From Chloropicon primus (lineage: Eukaryota; Chlorophyta; Chloropicophyceae; Chloropicales; Chloropicaceae), in the NCBI GenBank assembly GCA_023205875.1, contig CP060755.1, forward strand, positions 1 through 64,000: a stretch of DNA of 64,000 nucleotides, given 5' to 3'. Each line of letters opens with the position of its first letter. Position 1 is the first letter of the stretch. Below the pieces are notes generated by a model that saw only the letters and a list, made by a program, of their open reading frames with translations, did no database searches and was not told where the DNA came from. Positions 38,301 to 47,847 of this stretch are shown here, piece after piece. Position numbers and translations under genes: made by a program.

Positions 38301-39376
38301 CAAGGGCTACGCCAGGTTGGCTGCAGACTCTGAACACCATGAACATGCAGGTGCTGTACGCGTACCGGTGCGCAAAGCCCCGTGGCCACCCCTGTATGAA
38401 GATTTACATTCACCAGAACTTGAGGGATGAGAACCCGAAAACTCTGGTCACGGTGAGATGGAACCATGCTGTGGCCGACGGCAGCACGATCCACAAGTTC
38501 CTTGGGGCGTGGGCCATGGCAGACAAAGGGAGGAGAATCCTGAGCACGCACGCGGGGCCCTCAGAGTCCCTCTCGGATCGCCAGCACGCACTGCTCGCGC
38601 GCATCCTGATGGGAGAGTCACAGTCCAGTCTCTACTTTCCTTGCCGCAGCTTCTGGTCCCCTCCATACAACTCGGTCCTGATCAGATTCCCCGAGGAGCA
38701 AATCCGCGGCCACCAGAGCAAGCTTTGCGACACGAGGATCAGTCCGATCGACGTCGTGTCGAGCCTCTTGTGGCTGGCCATGTCGAGCACTTGCTACCCC
38801 GATGACGAGCAGGTGGAGGACGACAAGTACTTTGAGTTTGCGTCGTGGCACCCGAAGCTCTCCTTCCTCGTGGACCTGAGGAATCACTTGCCCGAGTTGC
38901 AGTGCTTCACGGGAAATTTGGTGCGCTGCACGGAGCCATTCTGCCCCATGAAGGACCCCCTGTCCGATCTCAAGATGATCTTGGGAGCGGACATCAGCTC
39001 AACCATGCGTCAAGTTGGCGAGCAAAGGAAGAGCCTGCACTTCTCGATGGATTACATAGAAGAGTTCATGCGGCTTCCGGGCGTGCCCCTTTGCTTGCAG
39101 AAGCAGCAAGAGGAGTGGATGACGACGAGCGCGAATGGCCCTTGCCTCTTGGTCAATGACCTGACATCTTTCCGGGGGCCCTTCAACTTTGGAAGCTCCA
39201 GCGCCGAGGTATCAGCCGAGTCTTACTCCTCGGATTGGAGCCCCGGCGACTGCTCGTTGATGCAGAGACTGGAAGACGTGGATCTCACCCCGTTCAACAC
39301 GAACTCGTTCTGGTTTGCACATCTCAAGAACGACAGGAACGGCGACATTGTTTGTGCACTCACCACCTTTTCGTAA
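32378..39376 (+). CDS. Type I PKS-like protein fused to BAHD-like acyltransferase
   Basis: 2332 residues in one exon. Domains in order: KS1 (about 40-450; active Cys200 in DTACSSS, His335 in HGTG, His373 in GHGEAAAG); DH1-like double hot-dog (about 480-800, starting HPLLGS); ACP1 (about 825-895, Ser853 in AVDSF). Then KS2 (about 923-1330; Cys1077, His1211, His1253); DH2-like (about 1365-1650); ACP2 (about 1705-1775, Ser1737 in GLDSIAS). A hydrophobic segment (about 1824-1848) is followed by a BAHD-like domain (to the end) with HAVAD (His2030-Asp2034) and NFGSS where BAHD enzymes have DFGWG. I see no AT, KR, ER or thioesterase domain. The pattern suggests acyl loading in trans and release by acyl transfer; the product is unknown. 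574 bp are identical between the two modules. The first ATG is at 32378; the KS1 N-terminus is divergent. Confidence 0.85.
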   Translation: MRALGEGHEEGHEERPRGRVQPLRGLTSRQPAPGGPTTLASVAWRGPWTESSSPWTEAATTATGDAITKRPFNRFSRGVLEEPRCQAIYGGFLEGLEEFDNEAFRMSNLESLTTDVQQRLLLEVTAECVSAAAATSAAQSTDVAVHVGILAMEYALSLAFDWGSPHEVYSVTGAGLSVASGRISFVFGFTGPALTVDTACSSSLVALHLAHRRAREAQSSSSSLACGSNALVSRRTFEVIHRAGMLAPDGRCKTLDASANGYTRAEAVQAVLLSSNGDDGGAATAVVLAGGAVNQDGRSASLTAPSGPAQQEMLRLALEDSRLDAGFDVEGIQMHGTGSRLGDPIEVTAIEQNFAFRRNHPLFLSASKCLVGHGEAAAGLNGVIQAVGVATGASAAPFIHLRTLNPYLHNAFESENGVSFVAARQPIPIPCSTTAEEGAGAHGVSAFAFQGTNAHVVLRPVATRGSGTTARKSLDRLWRRKFFWYAHPNHPLLGSFATTLNIHNDLVAEARVDLESPSLSYLHQFKLGGRSILGVSVYLDAVGSLASSMLGDADASGPARQFAMSEIVLGPPRRLESAALVNQFICRLDPNSGGIACRDLGAEEEESLLVRREFACIVAAARPPSAEEGGTVGSSAPSGPSLGSLLRPRSPSITAGPGEDLARESHVDRDVLASVSGLDSTHVRDDDVSLDVLKAECGMSSVYAHFAGEVGSGNPWDHVPSLLTSLCYPASIECFIVGHGVKRRGQEVTVGCTGTEHESLESPLGSSCSWFDGRGAEEAMRTRGVHWSPMIFRSKLVKPIDELGAKIGSAGGNAERTTKSREDYEIVVQKIIEELVGESVGLEESLHEHAVDSFTAEEVATLISREVGLTVTATFVFDYPNVKLMAAHIHGKLGGGEKKKRTPGLGRSLGTRAGGSRGSRRCPGVVAIQSVSAMLPHGSGGASHQRDCISTIPLARWDLNFDSVGAETLPRFGGFIELHKWFDNALFNTSVAESEHIDCRQCSLLTCSFEALMQSGGVDEATGVFVGIQAMPADNPFDCRLGMTGYHGTGTSMSVACGRISYVFGFKGPSLCIDTACSSSLLALHLGRERLDAPSCTIQQALSCGAHCYQSDKGFQVMMGAGMLAPDGRCKTLDASANGYTRAEAVQAALLSREPASSSNGIMAVLGGAVNQDGRSASLTAPSGPAQQEMLHLALEDSRLDAFDVEGIQMHGTGTLLGDPIEIGALSSIFDDYSGTTSGGVLLLSGIKCTAGHAEAAAGLNGVIQAVGVATGASAAPFIHLRTLNPYLHNAFESENGVSFVAARQPIPIPCSTTAEEGAGAHGVSAFAFQGTNAHVVLRPVATRGSGTTARKSLDRLWRRKFFWYAHPNHPLLGSFATTLNIHNDLVAEARVDLESPSLSYLHQFKLGGRSILGVSVYLDAVGSLASSMLGDADASGPARQFAMSKIILGEPKLLMDQWEASSSKRTKQTSFLRCEIHTLLGLANSGFIESTSSPTASFAGHIEKSHSRMWNHHNKNLEVGREISSWGEQAGGARDREHPSTCASVYLPGIENGVSEYALHPLIFENTTLASSATGEKGMLFPVQMAHVSLSAPLKRITCQSAEILNTLGGVSVSMQNTARITVEDIVYMKRREEDIHAGLAPASAETVAAKTRLTPASDEDYNAYTPEDFSDCQSSFQDMCELVSSATVARGHHPLNAPGFAGGADVDIVKRLVFEITGEDEITDDEPLIGAGLDSIASLELRTKLQDMLGVQLPVTLLHDHPCISSLRTLVETTSQTLSSHGGDGQSSLSVQSEHFQAALYLPLLFKTAFVASCTRKEDHFLPFWYPALVYFVAVFVPIFWVFEKLQHYVLYVLDGKYREYQVNLLPIDGAEEDEDAAKEKIVPLTQDDASVSHIYVSACLEFDDIVPEVNLCNSLQIALSHFPSLAGNLVRSGRNMYLKYGGKSDFVRVLAHEYKRRKDMHFKSGMIQEPAARATPGWLQTLNTMNMQVLYAYRCAKPRGHPCMKIYIHQNLRDENPKTLVTVRWNHAVADGSTIHKFLGAWAMADKGRRILSTHAGPSESLSDRQHALLARILMGESQSSLYFPCRSFWSPPYNSVLIRFPEEQIRGHQSKLCDTRISPIDVVSSLLWLAMSSTCYPDDEQVEDDKYFEFASWHPKLSFLVDLRNHLPELQCFTGNLVRCTEPFCPMKDPLSDLKMILGADISSTMRQVGEQRKSLHFSMDYIEEFMRLPGVPLCLQKQQEEWMTTSANGPCLLVNDLTSFRGPFNFGSSSAEVSAESYSSDWSPGDCSLMQRLEDVDLTPFNTNSFWFAHLKNDRNGDIVCALTTFS
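33499..34072 (+). repeat. 574-bp perfect intragenic direct repeat, copy 1
   Basis: Identical, base for base, to 36139-36712 (offset 2640). It covers the end of KS1 after its last catalytic His and the N-terminal part of DH1. Flanking sequence on both sides is clearly diverged between the modules. Confidence 0.95.
36139..36712 (+). repeat. 574-bp perfect intragenic direct repeat, copy 2
   Basis: Second copy of 33499-34072, in the same position in module 2. Two further high-identity tracts connect the modules at a different offset: 33104-33201 with 35738-35835 (one mismatch) and about 33248-33352 with 35879-35983 (about three mismatches). Confidence 0.95.
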
Positions 39377-39489
39377 CGGACAGAGGCGGCGGTGACCCAA
39401 ATAAACTTATTTATTTAGAATAGAATTGATGTAGGCTATATGTAGTGATACAAACGTTATGATATTAAGTAAAATCCAACAAGTCGCAA

Positions 39490-42068
39490 CTAAAGGCCGT
39501 TGTAGGAGGATTTAATGGTCGTGCTGATCTGATTCATGATCCACCTTCGCTCCTCCTCCGCCTCCTGCTTGATTCTGCGAAGTTCTTCAACGATGTACTG
39601 CCGCTCGCTCTTGTTCTTGGAGGGCCCGCCATTCCGGTCCGTTGAGTACGAGAAGTCTATCGACTTGCGCCCAGAGGAATTCTTCGCGGGACTACTCGTC
39701 GTCTTGCAGTGATTGTTCAGAGACTCGCTGCTGCAGGAGCCCTCGGAGGACAGATCGGACGTGATCGTCCTAGCGCCGAAGCCCTTCTTTGACTTTGCCC
39801 CCGAAGTCTTGGCGCTCTGGCTCAGCCTGCTCCCCACCGTGCGCGACACTCTCCTGGCACTCGGCTTTGGTGTTGGCTTGGGCATCCTGTCAGGGAATCT
39901 TTCCCTCACGCCCTTCTCAATCTCCATGTAGTACTGCCTGCTGTTTGGATCCACATTCCTGTCCACGAGCAAGTCGTGTATCTCGTAGGCGTACTCGGTC
40001 ATCTCATAATCATTTCCGAACCAAGGGTTCTTCTTCGCCCAGCGAACGGCCTCTTCGTCCCCCTCCAACTCCTCTTGCATTCCCTTGGAGTCATCCGTGA
40101 CGGTATCTGCCATGGCGTTGATGGAGTGGTCGAGCCCCGAGAGCTGGTTTGCGCCGCCTTTGGGCGCCTCCGACGGACCGTTGTTGAGCTGGGCCAGCTG
40201 GGCCTGAAAGTTCGCTTCCAGAGCAGCCAGGTCCGGAAAGTCGTCCACGGACGTCGGGGCGAGGTTCATCTGCAGGCTCTCCTTCAGCACGCGTTTCTGA
40301 GATACTTTCGTGGCCGACTTCTTCGCACTCGAAGTCACCTTGCTCTTGATCTTGGCAGACGGGACCCTCGCCGTCTTTGCCCCCGGTCTCGAGACGGAGT
40401 CTGTCCCGTAAGGCGACTGGGCAATCGCCGCCGGAGAGGTCCTGCTTCCAGGGCCGCTCTTGGGGGGTCCCGTGGACTTCCTCCTGCTCTTTGTCTTGCG
40501 TTTGATGGTCGATCTCTCCTTAAGTATCCGTATGCTCTCGGAGCTCTTCTTGTTGTCCTTCCGCGCGGACGTTACGACTTTGGCCCCCGCCCCACTCCCA
40601 ACAACGCCATTCGGTCTTGGCGACTTGGCGACCTCCACCACCTTCGTGGCGGCAGGTTGCGCGGCCTTGGGCGCAGCCAGCGCAGCTGCTGCCGGCTCAG
40701 GGGCAGGTGCAGGCATCGGAGAGTCCGACGTGAGCTGCGTGAGTTGCACAGCGAGCTTCTTGTTTTGCTCCTTCAGTTCCATGATCGTCCTCCTCAAGTC
40801 GATCACGAGCTGGTCCTGAGGATCGTGGATGATGACCGGATCCGACTTGACGTTCTGTGCGAGGCTGGCGTAATGCAAAGTGCTCAGGGTCACGTCGCAG
40901 TGATCGGGCAAGGGGGAGCAACACGCTATCATCGTCGCCTGCCCTTTGCCTTGCAGGCTATCCATGAGCAGCTGAGTCAACTTGCTGTCCCGGAAAGGTA
41001 TGATTACGTTGGACTTCCTTGATTTCATGTTCCCCAGCATCGAAATCACTTTCCCAAGCGCGAACAGAGACTTGTTTATGCTTCCCGTCTCCGCCCTGAT
41101 CGTCGCCGAGCTACTTTTGCTCTTTGTGTCCCCAAGCCTCTCGCTTCCCGCCAGGTCCACGAAGCAGAGCCGGCCAAAGGTCGACATGCCCTCGTCCCCG
41201 CCCACACAAGTCAGGTGTATCGTGATCAGCAAGTGACTCCGAGTCGACCTCTCGTTCAGGCTATGGCTTGCCACCCTCCTGCGCTGGAACGCCTTCCCCA
41301 CAACTTCCTGGTAGTCCGCAACCGTCTGGCACTGCTTTTGTGTCAGGCCCTGGACGTAGAACCCGTACTTGGGATGGTGCCGGACGGGAAGCACCTGCTT
41401 CTTCTCGACCAGCAGGTCCGTCACTTGCTCCTGGTAGATCTCAAGGCAAGTGATGTCCACCTGGACCTCGGAGCTCATCTTTCCCGCCTTGTCGAAGCAG
41501 ATCTTGGACGCTTCCTCGAGGAGGCCAACGGTATGGGTTGACGACGAGGGAGCCTTGTCGCCCGAGGTTCTCTCGTCTTCCTTGCCGCAAATACTGTACG
41601 TCTTGCCAGAACCCGTCTGCCCAAAGGCAAAGACGGTTTGAGAGTACCCCTGTAAACTCGACTGAACGAGTCCCTCGATGTCACACGACCGGAAAAGGTC
41701 GTCCTGGCCCTCGTTGGGGCCCAAGACGTAGTCGAAGTTGTAACTCTTCGCTTTAGCCGTGGCCTTCCCGTTCTTTTCCGTGCTCGACAGCTTCTTGCTC
41801 TTGGAGAGCACACGAACCTGGGCAGCGCAGAGGGGAGGAGCGAGCGGGAAAGGCGTCAGTCCAAAGCCCAAGGAGTCAGATCGTCGTCTCTTGGCCGCAG
41901 CAAAGTCTTCCCTTGCGGGCTGCTTTGGCTCCTGCTCCCGGGACTCACCTGAATGTTGTTCTTCTCCGTGTCCACGGAAACGGCGTCTGCATCTTTGGGT
42001 TCATTCTCCAGCAGCGGTCTGACCCTCACGATAACTTTGCACTTCCCCTCTACCCCCGGTTCCCCCAT
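39490..42068 (-). CDS. Kinesin with N-terminal motor, two exons
   Basis: Exon 1 42068-41949 and exon 2 41817-39490, with a 131-bp intron (GTGAGT...CCAG, phase 0), give 815 residues. The N-terminal motor (about 10-345) has VIVRVRPLLENEP, the P-loop GQTGSGKTYS, switch I NERSTRSHLL and switch II LCFVDLAGSERLGDT. A short helical segment and a basic Lys/Ser-rich tail follow, without the long coiled coil of kinesin-1 or kinesin-5. The motor sequence LQGYSQTVFAFGQTGSGKTY reminds me of KIF12/kinesin-12-like motors, but family placement needs a tree. Convergent with the PKS gene; divergent from the gene at 42567. Confidence 0.88.
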
Positions 42069-42566
42069 CTCGTGGTCTCTCTCTCTCTCTCCTCGTGTCT
42101 CCGTGTTCCTCTCTCTTCCTCTCCCCGTCCCGCGTATCCCTCATACAGCAGCGAGTCCAGCCCCTTTTGGTGTTCGTCGTGTTCGTCGTGGTCACCACGG
42201 CCCCCTGCCTTCCATGGTGGACGGTCTGGTCTCCTCCTCCTGTTCCTCCTCCTGTTCTGTCCTTCCTTGGGTTTGAATTTTCCTTTTCCTTCACTGCTGG
42301 ACATCGTACCAGGGGGCAGAGCCAAGCCAAGACAAGACAAGCCAAGACAAGACAAGACAAGACAAGACAAGATGACGATCTTGGGACGAGAACGGGAACC
42401 AGGACGGGAACGAAACACACAACACAACACCAGGAACGGAAAAGGGAACGGAAAGGGAACGGGGACGTCCTGATGGAGGAGGGAAACAGACGAACGAACG
42501 GAACACACGGATTCTAGGCGAGGACGAAGAGGACGGACAGAAGAGGAAGAGGGGGGCTGAGCGAGG
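42069..42566. other. Kinesin/unknown gene divergent region
   Basis: 498 bp with (CT)n at 42075-42093 and an AAGAC/AAGCC pentamer array (about 42322-42371, ACAAG units). No gene seen. Confidence 0.55.
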
Positions 42567-44366
42567 ATGGGGGTGGCGGGTCGTGGCGGGAAAGGCGTTG
42601 CCTGGTTCGTCGTCGTGGGCATCTGCGTTCACATTCTCTTCCTCTTCACCAATCCGGGGGTGAACTTGGGCTGGAAGCTCAATGCCTTGGCTCAGTGGTC
42701 TCACGACACCATGGCGGGTACGAGCGGGCATGTCCTGCCTAGGGAGAGGAGAGGCAAGAAGCAGACGGTTCTGGCCATCGAGGCGAACCGGCAGTTCGAG
42801 ATCGTCAGCGTGGAGAACCCTCTCCACTCCGTGTACGTCAAGTGCTGCAGAGAATCCTCGTCGGACACCGACTTCGTGTGCACCTGCACAGACGAGGAGG
42901 CCGAGAAGTTGATGCGTTTGCAGGTGACTCCGGTGAGCGAGATCGAGGTCCTCGCTGCTGAGGTGATACGGGAGATGAACGCGATCGAGCAGACCAGGGA
43001 CGAGATCTTCGAGAACCCTTACACGCAGTACAAGTGGTTCGTGGAGAACAGTCAGAACCTCCCGATGATCCAGGACGCAATCTTTGGTCCGCAGAGGGTG
43101 GAGTACGACAAAGACGTGGAGCACGCGGGCAACTTCAAGACCTTCGAGAAGAAATTCCAGGCTTGGTGCGAGGACAGGGTGACCAAAGGCATCATCGAAG
43201 TGCGGTTCAACTCCACGAATGAGATCAGGGAAGAAATCTACCGCAGGACGAGGTGCGAGGCCGATGAGTATGACTTGGGCAATGGGTGCGCGAGGAAGAA
43301 CACGAAGATGGGGAGGGCCACAAACAATGGCATCCTCGAGGCAGAGCAAGCCGAAAAGGAGAAGGCCCTCGCAAAGATGAGAAGCCGGTACGACAGCCCG
43401 GTGGAGCTCAGAGCGGAGAGCAAGGTCGATGAGATCGAAGAGGAGCTCAGGAGGCTGCACGAGGGGACGGAGGAAGGGGATTCCGGGGATGAAGGAAGTG
43501 CCCCCGTGGCAGAGTCAGATCAGGAGGGGGGCGGTGAGGCCACCAGCCTCGAAGATCTGTTCGGCCGCCTGGATGCGATTCGAGACGCGAAGGTTGGGCA
43601 GGATTTTACCGTGAGGGTAGGTTCGTGCTTGTCGGCACGCAAGATGGACTTCATCGAGAACTTTGTCAGCACCATGCTGGAAGACATGAAGAGTGACAAG
43701 AAGGCCAGGCTCAAGGTCGAGGAGCAAAAACTGAAGAAGCAGGCGGAGACCAAGAGGAAGGCAGACGAAGCAAAGGCGGAGGCCAAACGAAAGTCGGAAG
43801 ATGCGAAGAGGAAAGAGAGGCAGAGGAGGAGAGACAGGGAGAATCTGCGGAGATCAAAGGCTCGTGCGTCCGCTGCTACGAACGCAACCCCAGCACCAAC
43901 AGCTGGTACTGGTCCTGCCGAAGATCAAAGCAACGCAGCTTTGGTGGTTCCGGTACCTCCGCCCCCTCCGCAGCCTCAGACCAACCACACCAGTCCGGGC
44001 AGAACTCAAAGACGCTCGAAGAGGAGCAGAAACAGGCAGAGGGAGAGAGAAAGCTCCGAAAGCAGGCCTGCCCCGCCTCCAACGCCTCCAGCTCCCGTGA
44101 GGGCTCGGGTGCAGAACAGCAGCAATCGTCGACTCGCTCGCGAGAAAAGGTTGCTGCAGAAGAAGGTGAGGCAGGAGGAGGAGGGCTGCCACTCCATCTA
44201 CCAGTCTTCCCTCAAAGATATCCTTCAGGCCTCTCAGTCGAAGAAGATTCACACGGATCTGGTGAGCGCGGAGACGGACAAGCAGAGTTGCATCAGAAGG
44301 GCTCGCAGGCGGTACGAGGTAGATCTTGCGAACCTGGGCAACATTCACGGCGACGACGAGGTGTGA
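42567..44366 (+). CDS. Unknown signal-anchored coiled-coil protein
   Basis: 599 residues, single exon, not recognised. It starts with a hydrophobic segment (about 11-29, VAWFVVVGICVHILFLF) that could be a signal peptide or anchor. A Cys-containing region (YVKCCRES, DFVCTCTDEE) and a mixed domain with YTQYKWFVENSQNLPMIQD follow. Then come an acidic stretch, a Lys/Arg/Glu-rich coiled coil (about 385-430), a Pro-rich stretch (PVPPPPPQPQ, APPPTPPAPV) and a last helical part with a Cys-bearing CHSIYQSSLKDILQ. Normal codon use and length suggest a real gene. Convergent with murC. Confidence 0.65.
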   Translation: MGVAGRGGKGVAWFVVVGICVHILFLFTNPGVNLGWKLNALAQWSHDTMAGTSGHVLPRERRGKKQTVLAIEANRQFEIVSVENPLHSVYVKCCRESSSDTDFVCTCTDEEAEKLMRLQVTPVSEIEVLAAEVIREMNAIEQTRDEIFENPYTQYKWFVENSQNLPMIQDAIFGPQRVEYDKDVEHAGNFKTFEKKFQAWCEDRVTKGIIEVRFNSTNEIREEIYRRTRCEADEYDLGNGCARKNTKMGRATNNGILEAEQAEKEKALAKMRSRYDSPVELRAESKVDEIEEELRRLHEGTEEGDSGDEGSAPVAESDQEGGGEATSLEDLFGRLDAIRDAKVGQDFTVRVGSCLSARKMDFIENFVSTMLEDMKSDKKARLKVEEQKLKKQAETKRKADEAKAEAKRKSEDAKRKERQRRRDRENLRRSKARASAATNATPAPTAGTGPAEDQSNAALVVPVPPPPPQPQTNHTSPGRTQRRSKRSRNRQRERESSESRPAPPPTPPAPVRARVQNSSNRRLAREKRLLQKKVRQEEEGCHSIYQSSLKDILQASQSKKIHTDLVSAETDKQSCIRRARRRYEVDLANLGNIHGDDEV

Positions 44367-44517
44367 CTTTTCTCTCAAGTCTCCAGGAGTAAGGGAAAAC
44401 CACCAATTTGTATATGATCACATGTATTACAGAACTTGCTTTCTCGGCCACAGGGCCGAGAGAAAGGAAAAAACTCTCTCTCATTTCAATTCAGGACGAC
44501 ACGGTCAGTGCTCCAGG

Positions 44518-46478
44518 TCACAGGGCATCAAAAATGTCGAGGGCAATGGAGTGGCTCTGACCAGCCCCGAGGACCAGGACGACGGTGTCTTCTCCGGTGG
44601 TTGATCCAACCTCCGCCACCACCTCAGCGACCACCTCCTTTGCGTCATGGATGTACCTGGCGTTCAGGCCGATTTCAGCCGCTAGATCCTCCGCTATCGC
44701 TTGCTTGACCTTTGGACTGATCCAGGTTTTGATGGGTTCGAAAACCTGGCTCACCACCACATTCTCACCCCCCTCCGCGAGAGCCTCAACAAACTCGCCA
44801 AAAAAGTAAGCCAGCCTGCTCAGTGTGTGGGGCTCGAAGACCACGACCAGCTTCCTCCCGTCGTACCTCCCCCGCACCCCTTCGAGGGTCGCTTGAACTT
44901 CCGTGGGGTGGTGAGCGTAATCAGAAACCACGACGCACTTCCCACCGTCGGACCCTTCTTTCTCTCCGATGACCTGGCACCTCCTTTCCACGCCCTGAAA
45001 CTCCGCCAGCACCTCGGCACTGCTCGCGACTGATCTCTCCAGCTCCTCGGCACTCGTCTCCGAAGTGCCCCTCCCCTGGACGAGGGCCGCCAAAGCAATC
45101 GCGCCCAGGGCGTTCAGAACGTTGTGCGTGCCCGTCACGGGGATCGTCAGCCTCGTGCCCAGGGGCTTGCCCTTGTACTCCACCCGAAAGGAGCACTCCC
45201 CTCCTTCCACCTTCAGGTCGGTGGCTCTCCAATCGTTTCCCTCCTGCAGGCCATACGTTTGGATCGTCCCGTTGCCGTTGCCGGAAGGAGAAGACGACGA
45301 AGAAGAAGAAGAAGAAGAAGAGATCTCCGTCCTTTTCTCCAGGAGAATCCTGCACCCCGGGTCGTCCCCACACATCACCGTGGCCCCGTCCTCGGAAACG
45401 TTCTCCAAAAATTCCTCAAAGGCCGCGAAGACTTCGTCCTCGGACTCGTAAATGTCCAGGTGGTCGAGCTCCACGTTCGTCACGATGGCGTACTTTGAAT
45501 GAAGATCGAGGAAAGCCCTGTCGTACTCGTCCGCCTCCAGCACGAAGAGGTTGCTGGTCCCCACCATGCTGCCCCCATTCCAGCTCTTCACGTCCCCCCC
45601 GACGATTGCAGTGATGCCGTCCTCCCGCTCCAAGTTCTCCAAGACTAGAGCGACCATGGTAGCAGTCGTGGTCTTCCCGTGAGTCCCCGCAACGGAGACC
45701 AGGTTGTACCCACTGGTGACCCTTCCCAGCCAGGCTCCTCGCTTGTACAGCGGTATGTTGTACTTGAGTGCGCACCTCACTTCAACGTTGTCAGCGCTCA
45801 CCGCGCTGGAAACGACCATGGCGTCGGGCAGGCAGTTAACTCCCGCCACCTCCCGCTCCAAGACGTTGCCCTCGTCGTGCCCCACGTCCACGAGGGCCCC
45901 CTCCCCCCTGAGGTCCTCGAGTTTGCTACTCTCCCGGATGTCGCTCCCCGTCACGAGCCAGCCCCTCGCCATGGCCAACTTTGCGAGGTTGGACAAGCCA
46001 GATCCCCCAATGCCCACGAAGTGTACCTGGACAAGAGAGAGAAAGAGAGAGAGAGAGAGAGGGCGTCAGTGCTTCGCTCCGAGTCGCCGCGGCGGCGCGT
46101 GACCCACTTACCCTCCGCCTGCTCTTGGCCGTCCTGCCCGACTTAAGCCCGCCCACGAAACGAAAGTGGGTGGTCCTGCGAGGAGAAGAAGAAGAAAAAA
46201 AAGGTACAAGAAGAGTCAGAAACCAATGATCGAGAGGAGGGCGCGCCGCGCGACGACGATTCCCGCCCTTACCCATCCAGCCGCTCCTCCTTGGTCAGGT
46301 AGTCGTCCCACTTCTCGCCCTCGTTGCCGCTTGCCCTCGCCCTGCACACTCCAGCCTCCTCCCTGGTGTGAGAGGGAAAGGCTCCTCCTGTCCTCTCCCT
46401 GGTGTGTCTCACCGCGGTCGTCGTGGCCACCGCTGGCGAGGCCGCGCACCTTTGCGCGACCCTCCCCTGCGTGATCAT
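44518..46478 (-). CDS. murC: MurC, UDP-N-acetylmuramate--L-alanine ligase, three exons
   Basis: Exons 46478-46273, 46175-46112 and 46026-44518 give 592 residues. The introns are 97 and 85 bp; phases 2 and 0 agree on both sides of each junction. MurC adds L-Ala to UDP-MurNAc in peptidoglycan synthesis. Motifs: VHFVGIGGSGLSNLAKLA (UDP-binding start), VAGTHGKTTTATM (ATP loop), VLEADEYDRAFL, DYAHHPTEVQATL and FEPHTLSRL. Exon 1 gives an Arg/Ala/Thr-rich leader (MITQGRVAQRCAASPAVATT), consistent with plastid import. Intron 2 ends in a long (CT)n tract. The start is uncertain; the frame is open to about 46691. MurC in a eukaryote points to plastid peptidoglycan, known in mosses, charophytes, glaucophytes and some prasinophytes. 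Confidence 0.92.
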
Positions 46479-46707
46479 ACCCCCGAGGCCTCCTCGTCGT
46501 CCTCCTCGCTCGCACGACGCGCCCGTCGGTTCCTTCTCTTTGCTCTCGTCAAGCAAGGCAGCCGAAGCCGAAGCCTCTTCTTCTCTGTTTTTTCGAACCA
46601 CCGCTGATGATGAATCAGCAAATCTTTTCGCGGGAAACCATGTGATCGCCAGCAAGGCAAGGCCACATCGAGAAGAGGAAGAACAACACAAGAGATGGAT
46701 GGATGAA

Positions 46708-47802
46708 TTACATGGCGAAAGGGGGTCCGGGGAACCCAGGAAAGTTGGCGAGGAGCTCGCCGAGTCCCTGGAACGTGCCGAGGTCGATGCGCAGGATGGT
46801 GGGTTTCGGGGGGGTTCTGATTCCTTGGCTTCGGAGCCAGTCCAGCACGGCGTCCTGGTTGTTGATGCTTGCGATTTCCGCGACTCTGTCGGGCTGCCAA
46901 GGGACCCCGTGGCTCTTCGACCACTTGAGGAGATCCAAGTGGCCCTCCTCGGCGGCAGCGTAGCACACGCAGGCGTCCCACGGGCATCCCTCCCGCCTCA
47001 TCCACTGGAGGCACTCCAAGTTCCCGCCCGCGGCCGCGGCCTGGCACGAGCCCTCGTCCCACGGGCAGGGGGGCTCCTGGCTCCTCAGCCACTGGAGGAT
47101 GCGCACGTCGCCGTGGAACGCCGCCCAGGAGCAGGATTCCTCGTTCCAAGGGCACCCCCCCCGGCGCAGATACTTGAGAGTCTCGAGCTCGCCCTCCGCC
47201 GCGGCCTCGATGCAGGTGCTCTCGTTCCAGGGCATCCCCTGCGCCCTTGCCCACTCAAGGACGTTGATGCGGCCGCTCCGAGCCGCGATGTTGCACAGGG
47301 ACTCCCCCTCGGGTCGCGGAATGTTGTGGTCCTGGAGCCATTGCAGCACCTCGAGCCTGCCCCGGGCAGTCGCCGCTTTCCAGGTCGGCGGGCCGATCGG
47401 GACCCTCACTTCCAGCAGCCACTCCAGAATGTCCATGTAACCTTCCCTGGCCGCGATCATGGAGAGCTGGTTGCTGAAAAGCGGGAAGCGCAGCCCGCTG
47501 TCGTACGCCCAGCGGAGCACGTGCAGGTGCCCGCCCCCCACTGCCTCGAAGCACGCGTCCTCCGACCAGGGGCACCTCTGGCTTCGAAGGTACTTCATGA
47601 CGTTCAAGTGCCCGCCCATGGCCGCAAAGGTGTAGGCGCTCCTGTCCCACTTGCAGCCCTCGTTTCTGAGCCACTTGATCGCTTCGAGCTGCCCGAGCCT
47701 CGCCGCCCCGATGTAAATGAACGAGGAGGTGCGGTACATCGGACAGCGGTTGTCCTTGAGCCACTGGAGCGTGTCCGTGTAGCCGTGGGCCGCGGCCATC
47801 TT

Positions 47803-47847
<45 letters not shown>

